Shown here one piece after another: positions 46,778-51,014 of a DNA stretch of 51,014 nt (position 1 is the stretch's first letter; each line of letters starts with the position of its first letter). Below the pieces are notes generated by a model that made no database searches, was not told the origin of the DNA, and saw only the letters and a program-made list of their open reading frames with translations. This DNA is from Cochliopodium minus. Taxonomy: Eukaryota; Discosea; Himatismenida; Cochliopodiidae. Where the stretch lies: NCBI GenBank assembly GCA_024220525.1, contig JAMYWO010000039.1:36881-87894 (forward strand). Direction: 5' to 3'. A program made the translations under genes and the position numbers.

Positions 46778-47277
46778 ATGATCAATAAATATTCACTCAT
46801 ATTAAATGATATTCCCAAAGATAGGATTGATTCAAATATAAAAATACTCACACTTGATGAAGATTCTATTTTGGAAGGAGAGCAATTGGAAAAACATAGA
46901 GAAAATTTCATTGAATATTTGAAACTATATAAAAAATGGGAAAGAAATGAAAGAAGTTTATTCATGTTCAATAATCCAATACCTGATAATACTATCACTT
47001 CCAAATTTGGTGCCATCAACGCAATAATTAAAAAAAGACAATGGTTATATCTTGATTTCCTCAACTAGATTACTCTTATTAGTCAAACCAAAAGGAGAAG
47101 ATAAAGATTTGATTGATATTTTCCAAACAGCATGAAGCCGAAAAAAATCAAAGCGGAAAATATGTACTCTATATCTCTTACTTTAATACCAAAGAAGAAA
47201 TATATTTTCAGATGAATAAAACCCAAAAGAAATACACTATCTATTATGTTTTAAAATTGGGAACACAATTTAAATAA
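46778..47277 (+). pseudogene. orphan protein gene with two frame breaks
   Basis: Frame 1 runs from the ATG at 46778 (MINKYSLILNDIPKDRIDSN) for 95 residues and stops at about 47065. Coding-like sequence continues in the next frame (NGYILISSTRLLLLVKPKGE, about 47040-47110) and then in a third (KQHEAEKNQSGKYVLYISYF, about 47130 to a stop at 47277). The shifts fall near an A7 run (about 47030) and a T4 run (about 47120). Joined, it would be a protein of about 165 residues with an alpha then beta pattern. I do not recognise the family. It is either a recent pseudogene or a gene with homopolymer base-call errors. Confidence 0.45.
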
Positions 47278-47663
47278 AACATTATAAACCAAATTTATCT
47301 CCACAAGATGAAAATGTGGAGATAAATTTTAAAAAAAAATGTTAGTGGATGAAAGGAGTTTTTTTTGAAAGATGATATGTAGATTATCAAAAGTTATATG
47401 GTAGATGTGATATCAGAATCTCTTTTTGTTGAAGATTATCGATTAAATTTTTAAAAATAAAAAATAAAAATTTATTATTTCACATTTGAGTTGTATTGTT
47501 GTTTAACCTATTTTATCAAAGTGTTGCAAAAGATATCCCTTTAAATAAAAAAATAAATATTAAAAAAAAAGATTGTTCAATGTCATTCAGAAGCTGTTAT
47601 TTTTGAAAATTCAAGAAAAAAAAAATAGAAGAAGATTTGAAAATAGAAAGAGATTTAAAGACA

Positions 47664-47754
47664 ATGGGAGAAAATAATTTACACTCAAATAATAATGTAT
47701 TGGGAAGGATTAATGATGTTAAATTGGATGCAGATGAAAAATTAATTTTTGATG
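47664..47754 (+). CDS. N-terminal fragment of an unidentified gene, cut by an N
   Basis: The ATG at 47664 opens MGENNLHSNNNVLGRINDVK and a further ten residues, rich in Asp, up to the N at 47755. Past the N the plus-strand sequence is the antisense of the helical rod gene, so the reading frame does not continue. The balanced composition and the typical protist Asn-rich start suggest a real gene start whose remainder is lost at an assembly join. Confidence 0.35.
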
Positions 47755-47755
47755 N
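47755..47755. other. ambiguous base at a gene-to-gene join
   Basis: The N lies exactly between a plus-strand gene start on the left and the C-terminal coding exon of a minus-strand gene on the right. Neither frame has its expected continuation, which points to a misjoin or a collapsed gap. Confidence 0.6.
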
Positions 47756-50162
47756 CCTTTCTTAGTCAAAGGCTTCTTGACATTTTGTTTGGCGACGTAC
47801 ATCTTGATACCAGGGAAAGAACTTTTCTCTTGGGTGACTTCCGAGCGAGGAGCGATGTCATTGCTCTTGGAGAAGTAGTCTTCCCAAAACTCTACATCCT
47901 CTTGTTCTTCCTCTTCGTTTTCCACCTTTTTCTCGTTCTGGTTTGCTCTTTGGTAGGAAATTTTTCTTGCAGTAGAAACAACTAAAGAAAATCAGGTAAA
48001 AAATAAAAAATAAATATTTAATTTAATTTAAAAAAAAATAAAATGAAAAAAATATTTTTTGTAATTGTTACCTGTCAAAAGTTGTCCTACAACTTCCACA
48101 ACAGTCTTCACAGATGCAACAATTTGATAAGCGGAAGTTTCACTGATGGGAGAGTTCTCGTCCTCGACCATCTGCTTCAAAGTGGTGAGAAGATGCAAAA
48201 AGATGACACGAACAGAATCGGAAGCGGTGTATAGCTGTTTGAGGAGGCCTGAATAAACGAGCTGAGCAAGTTGGCCTTGCGCATCCAATACGATGTACTC
48301 GTTGGGAGGGGAATAGATCTCTGCAGACCGTAAACATTCGATGTAGTTGTAAACGAGAGAAGAGACGTTTTGATTGGATGAAATGTTGGAGTTTTCTCCG
48401 ATGACGGACAAGACTTTGACACAAGTTTCATAGAGTTGCTTTACCTTGTCGCTCACACTTTCTTCGGTAGTCTTTTCAGAAAGGACAGCGTGGTTGGCAT
48501 GTATGATGAGTTGGAGTGTTCTGTTGTACAACTCGTTGTAGAGATCTTGAAGCGATGAAGATCCACTAGAATTGTCTATGGAGATTTTTACTGTGCTGTT
48601 TCCTCCAATACCTGTCATTAAAAGTCCCTTTGCTCCTGTCAACATCTCCTGCCAATCATCTAAAGAGTCCGCATTGAAAAGAGAGTTCAAATTTTGTTTA
48701 GCCACGTTGTCTTGTTCAGAAGCCCTTCCAACTAAGTCGATAGATTTTATTCTTGCTTGGGACTCGTGCACCTTCCTGATAGACTCCTCTATATTGTTTG
48801 TCATTTCCTCGATGATCCCCAATTTCTCTTTTTCTTGTTTATTGCTCCATTCACCGGTCAAGGATTTGATGTGTTTGGTGAGCAAGTTGATGATATCTTG
48901 TGATGTCTTCTTCAACTTTTCTCTGTCCTGTGGTGATATCCTCAACATTTTGTTGAGAGTTGAATTGGGCGACAAGGATGATTTATCTTCGATGCTCTCT
49001 TGAGAAGTGCTGCTCTCCTCTTTTTTGGATTCTCGAAGAGATCTGTTTTCGCTGATAGAATTTCTCTCATTATCATAATTATCCAATTTTGTCACCAAAG
49101 GAGTGTTATCATCTATTTTGGGAGATTCTCTTAGCTGATTAGGATTAGATATCGAACTCTTTTGAGCTTGCATTAGGATGGATCTGATCTCACTTGCGAG
49201 ATTGGCTGCTGCATTCTCGATTTTGGAGAGACTCAGTGTATTTCTCGAATTCTTTTCGAAGAGATAGGTTTTTGAAAGTGCCAACAATTGATGGGTGGCT
49301 ATTTTCAATGATTCGCAATTTGTTTCCAATTCAAAATTGGATTTCAATGATACAGAGATCAATAATTTGAGATTGACTACCAATTTCTTCATCAATTCTA
49401 TGGGTTGATTCTAGTTTTATGAAATTTTGAGAGGAGGTAATTTAAAATAAAATCAAAGGATAATAGAATCTGATATTTAAGACCTATACATATAATTGAT
49501 CATTTCACAAATTAATAAATTTTTCTTTGGATGTTTCATAAAATGGTGATATATTCATTGATATTTTAAATTTTTTTTTTTACTTGATTGCTTGAGATTT
49601 TTGTTTTCAATAATTCCACTAATTGTCTAACAGTACCTGCAAATTCCTTCGCTGCCTCTATGATCTTATCTTTGGCCTCTTCTTTCTTTACATCCACCTT
49701 ATTGTTATTATTGGAGTCCCCAAGCTCCTTCTGAACAATGATCCTCAACATATTGGCAGTAGTGATGGTATTGGTGACACTATTAGATACTTCTTGCAAT
49801 GCAGAATTGAGATTTTGGCTTGTAAGATAATCGTACGGATTATCGAACACCTCTTTTGCACATTTCAAAAATTTTAGGACATTATTTCTCACATCTTTTG
49901 ATGTGCTTATCAATAGCTCTTCTTGCAATATTACATTTTCATTATTACATTTGGATACCCCTTCCACTCCTATCTCTATCAAATCTGTTAATTTGGATGT
50001 GGTGAGTGCTGTTGATTTTGCTGCAAGGAGAATTTCTTTTTCAGTTATCTCTGAATTTTGATGGATGACCATTTCTTGAAGCTTTTTGGTCTCATCTATA
50101 ACCTTCTTGCAATTATCTTTGATTTTATTTACAAATTCTTTTAGATTCTTCTCTATATTCAT
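47756..50162 (-). CDS. large alpha-helical rod-like protein, C-terminus missing
   Basis: Three exons read leftwards. Exon 1 (50162-about 49577) starts MNIEKNLKEFVNKIKDNCKK. Exon 2 (about 49405-48070) is about 440 residues, and exon 3 (about 47985-47756) is acidic (ENEEEEQEDVEFWEDYFSKS). Almost the whole chain is amphipathic helix with Ala/Ser/Thr/Val faces: EILLAAKSTALTTSKLTDLI, AANLASEIRSILMQAQKSS, YQIVASVKTVVEVVGQLLTG. A Ser/Asn/Glu-rich disordered linker sits at about 49150-48950. The pattern recalls the four- and five-helix bundles of talin, vinculin or alpha-catenin rods, which link membranes to actin. No I/LWEQ motif or other diagnostic element is visible, so this is a fold-level suggestion. 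The C-terminus is lost at the N. The gene is 86 bases from the divergent NiSOD start. Confidence 0.6.
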
Positions 50163-50248
50163 TCTATAGATTTTTTAATATAACGTATTTTTGATAATAC
50201 GGTTCCAAAATTTGCAATTACAATTTTTTTTTAAATAAAAAAATCGAA

Positions 50249-51014
50249 ATGAAAGTTTTAATTTTCTTTTTATTAGTTATCTTGGCTATATCATGCGTCA
50301 ATTCTCATTGCATGGTAATATATTGATAATCATATATTAAACAAAAACAATTTTTTTTTGAGATACATAAAACATTATATATTTTTTATCATTCTCCACA
50401 TACACTATCCATATAAACCAAATATTCTATCATCATTAATAGGTTCCTTGTGGAATTTACGATGATGATCAAAGATTTGATAAATTATTGGAAGATGCAA
50501 AGACAATAAGAAAAGCAATTGAAAATATAAATACTATATCAACACAAGAAAAATTGGCAGCAAAAGATTACAATCAATTGTAAATTTTTTTGGTTAATTT
50601 TTGCTTCAAAGATAAAATGATATTCAAATAAAATTGATCCCTATAAAAGGACAAGATGGGTGAATACCAAAGAAGAACATGCCGATCTCATTATAGATGT
50701 AGTCTCAAAATATTTCCTCACACAAAAAATTGCTCCAGTAGATGTAATCTGCGATGATACCTCATGCAAGACAGAAGATAGAATCAGATATCTCTATAAA
50801 GTGGAGAATTGCCACAGAGTGATGAGAGCAGCAATGACAACCAAACAAAACGTAGATGTAAAGAATGTGGATGAATTGGAGAAGCTCATTAACGATCTCT
50901 CCAGATACTTCAACTACAAGAAGGCCACCCCTGCTCCACCTCCAGCACCTGAACCTGTCAGAAAAGTGAAAGTTCATTCACATGATCACTCCCATGATCA
51001 TGGGCATTCCCACT
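50249..51014 (+). CDS. sodN: nickel superoxide dismutase, secreted, with His-rich tail (3' end outside window)
   Basis: Exon 1 (50249-50314) encodes a signal peptide (MKVLIFFLLVILAISCVNS) followed at once by His-Cys-Met. Exon 2 (50443-50579) continues VPCGIYDDDQRF, so the spliced protein has H-C-M-V-P-C-G-I-Y, the nickel hook H-C-x-x-P-C-G-x-Y of NiSOD. The Ni ligands would be the N-terminal His and Cys2 and Cys6. Exon 3 (50650 onward) gives LTRWVNTKEEHADLIIDVVS and KYFLTQKIAP, the conserved NiSOD helix core. The four-helix bundle is complete by about 50900. A Pro/Ala linker and a tail of His-Asp-His-Ser repeats follow and run off the window. NiSOD converts superoxide to oxygen and peroxide. 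Bacterial NiSOD needs SodX to expose the His; here signal peptidase could do so after Val-Asn-Ser. In bacteria the third residue is usually Asp and is Met here. Confidence 0.9.

Noticed and set aside
1-51014. tRNA, rRNA, transposase or reverse transcriptase genes
   Set aside because: I looked for tRNA-like arms with a TTCGA loop, rRNA-like blocks and polymerase or integrase motifs and saw none I could support.
1-51014. Bacterial contamination, suggested by NiSOD and NhaC
   Set aside because: Both genes have A/T introns with GT/AG ends like their neighbours and lie beside clear eukaryotic genes, so they are native to this genome even if anciently acquired.

Overview
The window is nuclear DNA from a very AT-rich, intron-bearing unicellular eukaryote. 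Introns are almost pure A/T, run from GT to AG, and most are short. Coding exons stand out as islands of balanced composition, and TAA, TAG and TGA all act as stops. The gene set (DH-PH Rho exchange factor, Rab-like GTPases, ESCRT-III and Vps4, actin remnants, a Dictyostelium cAMP-receptor-like GPCR, SEL1 and ankyrin repeat proteins) fits a free-living amoeboid protist, such as an amoebozoan or heterolobosean relative. I cannot name the species. Three single N bases (2073, 8619, 47755) look like contig joins, and at least one joins parts of different genes.

Region 1 (1-9.5 kb) is accessory and worn. It holds an unidentified coding relic, a broken Rab GTPase, a frameshifted SEL1-repeat gene, a long minus-strand ankyrin-repeat gene built roughly one repeat per exon, and the C-terminal part of a second SEL1 gene with a histidine-rich tail. 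Region 2 (9.6-16.7 kb) holds a small secreted Gly/Asn-rich protein with a C-terminal domain that may be nuclease-like, a TRAF-type zinc-finger coiled-coil protein, and a minus-strand TAP/ABCB-type ABC transporter whose ATPase domain stops after the Q-loop.

Region 3 (16.9-43.5 kb) is dense and mostly intact. In order it contains a 2OG-Fe(II) dioxygenase, a TPR protein with a mitochondrial-like leader, VPS4, VPS60/CHMP5, a DDX6/Dhh1 helicase, SF3B3, a DH-PH RhoGEF, an atypical Rab, two small charged proteins, a membrane alpha/beta-hydrolase lacking the nucleophile serine, an NhaC-type antiporter, a membrane-anchored atypical SDR and a histidine phosphatase. VPS4 and VPS60 are adjacent and convergent. 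In other eukaryotes they act in the same step (ESCRT-III disassembly).

Region 4 (43.6-51 kb) has an actin gene broken into two oppositely oriented pieces, a CRL-type GPCR whose frame needs a 4-nt micro-exon, a gene-poor AT stretch, a frameshifted orphan gene, an alpha-helical rod-like protein cut by an N, and a nickel superoxide dismutase. The NiSOD is the most striking gene. It has an N-terminal secretory signal placed so that cleavage would expose the Ni-hook His, the hook is interrupted by an intron, and a His-rich tail runs off the end of the window.
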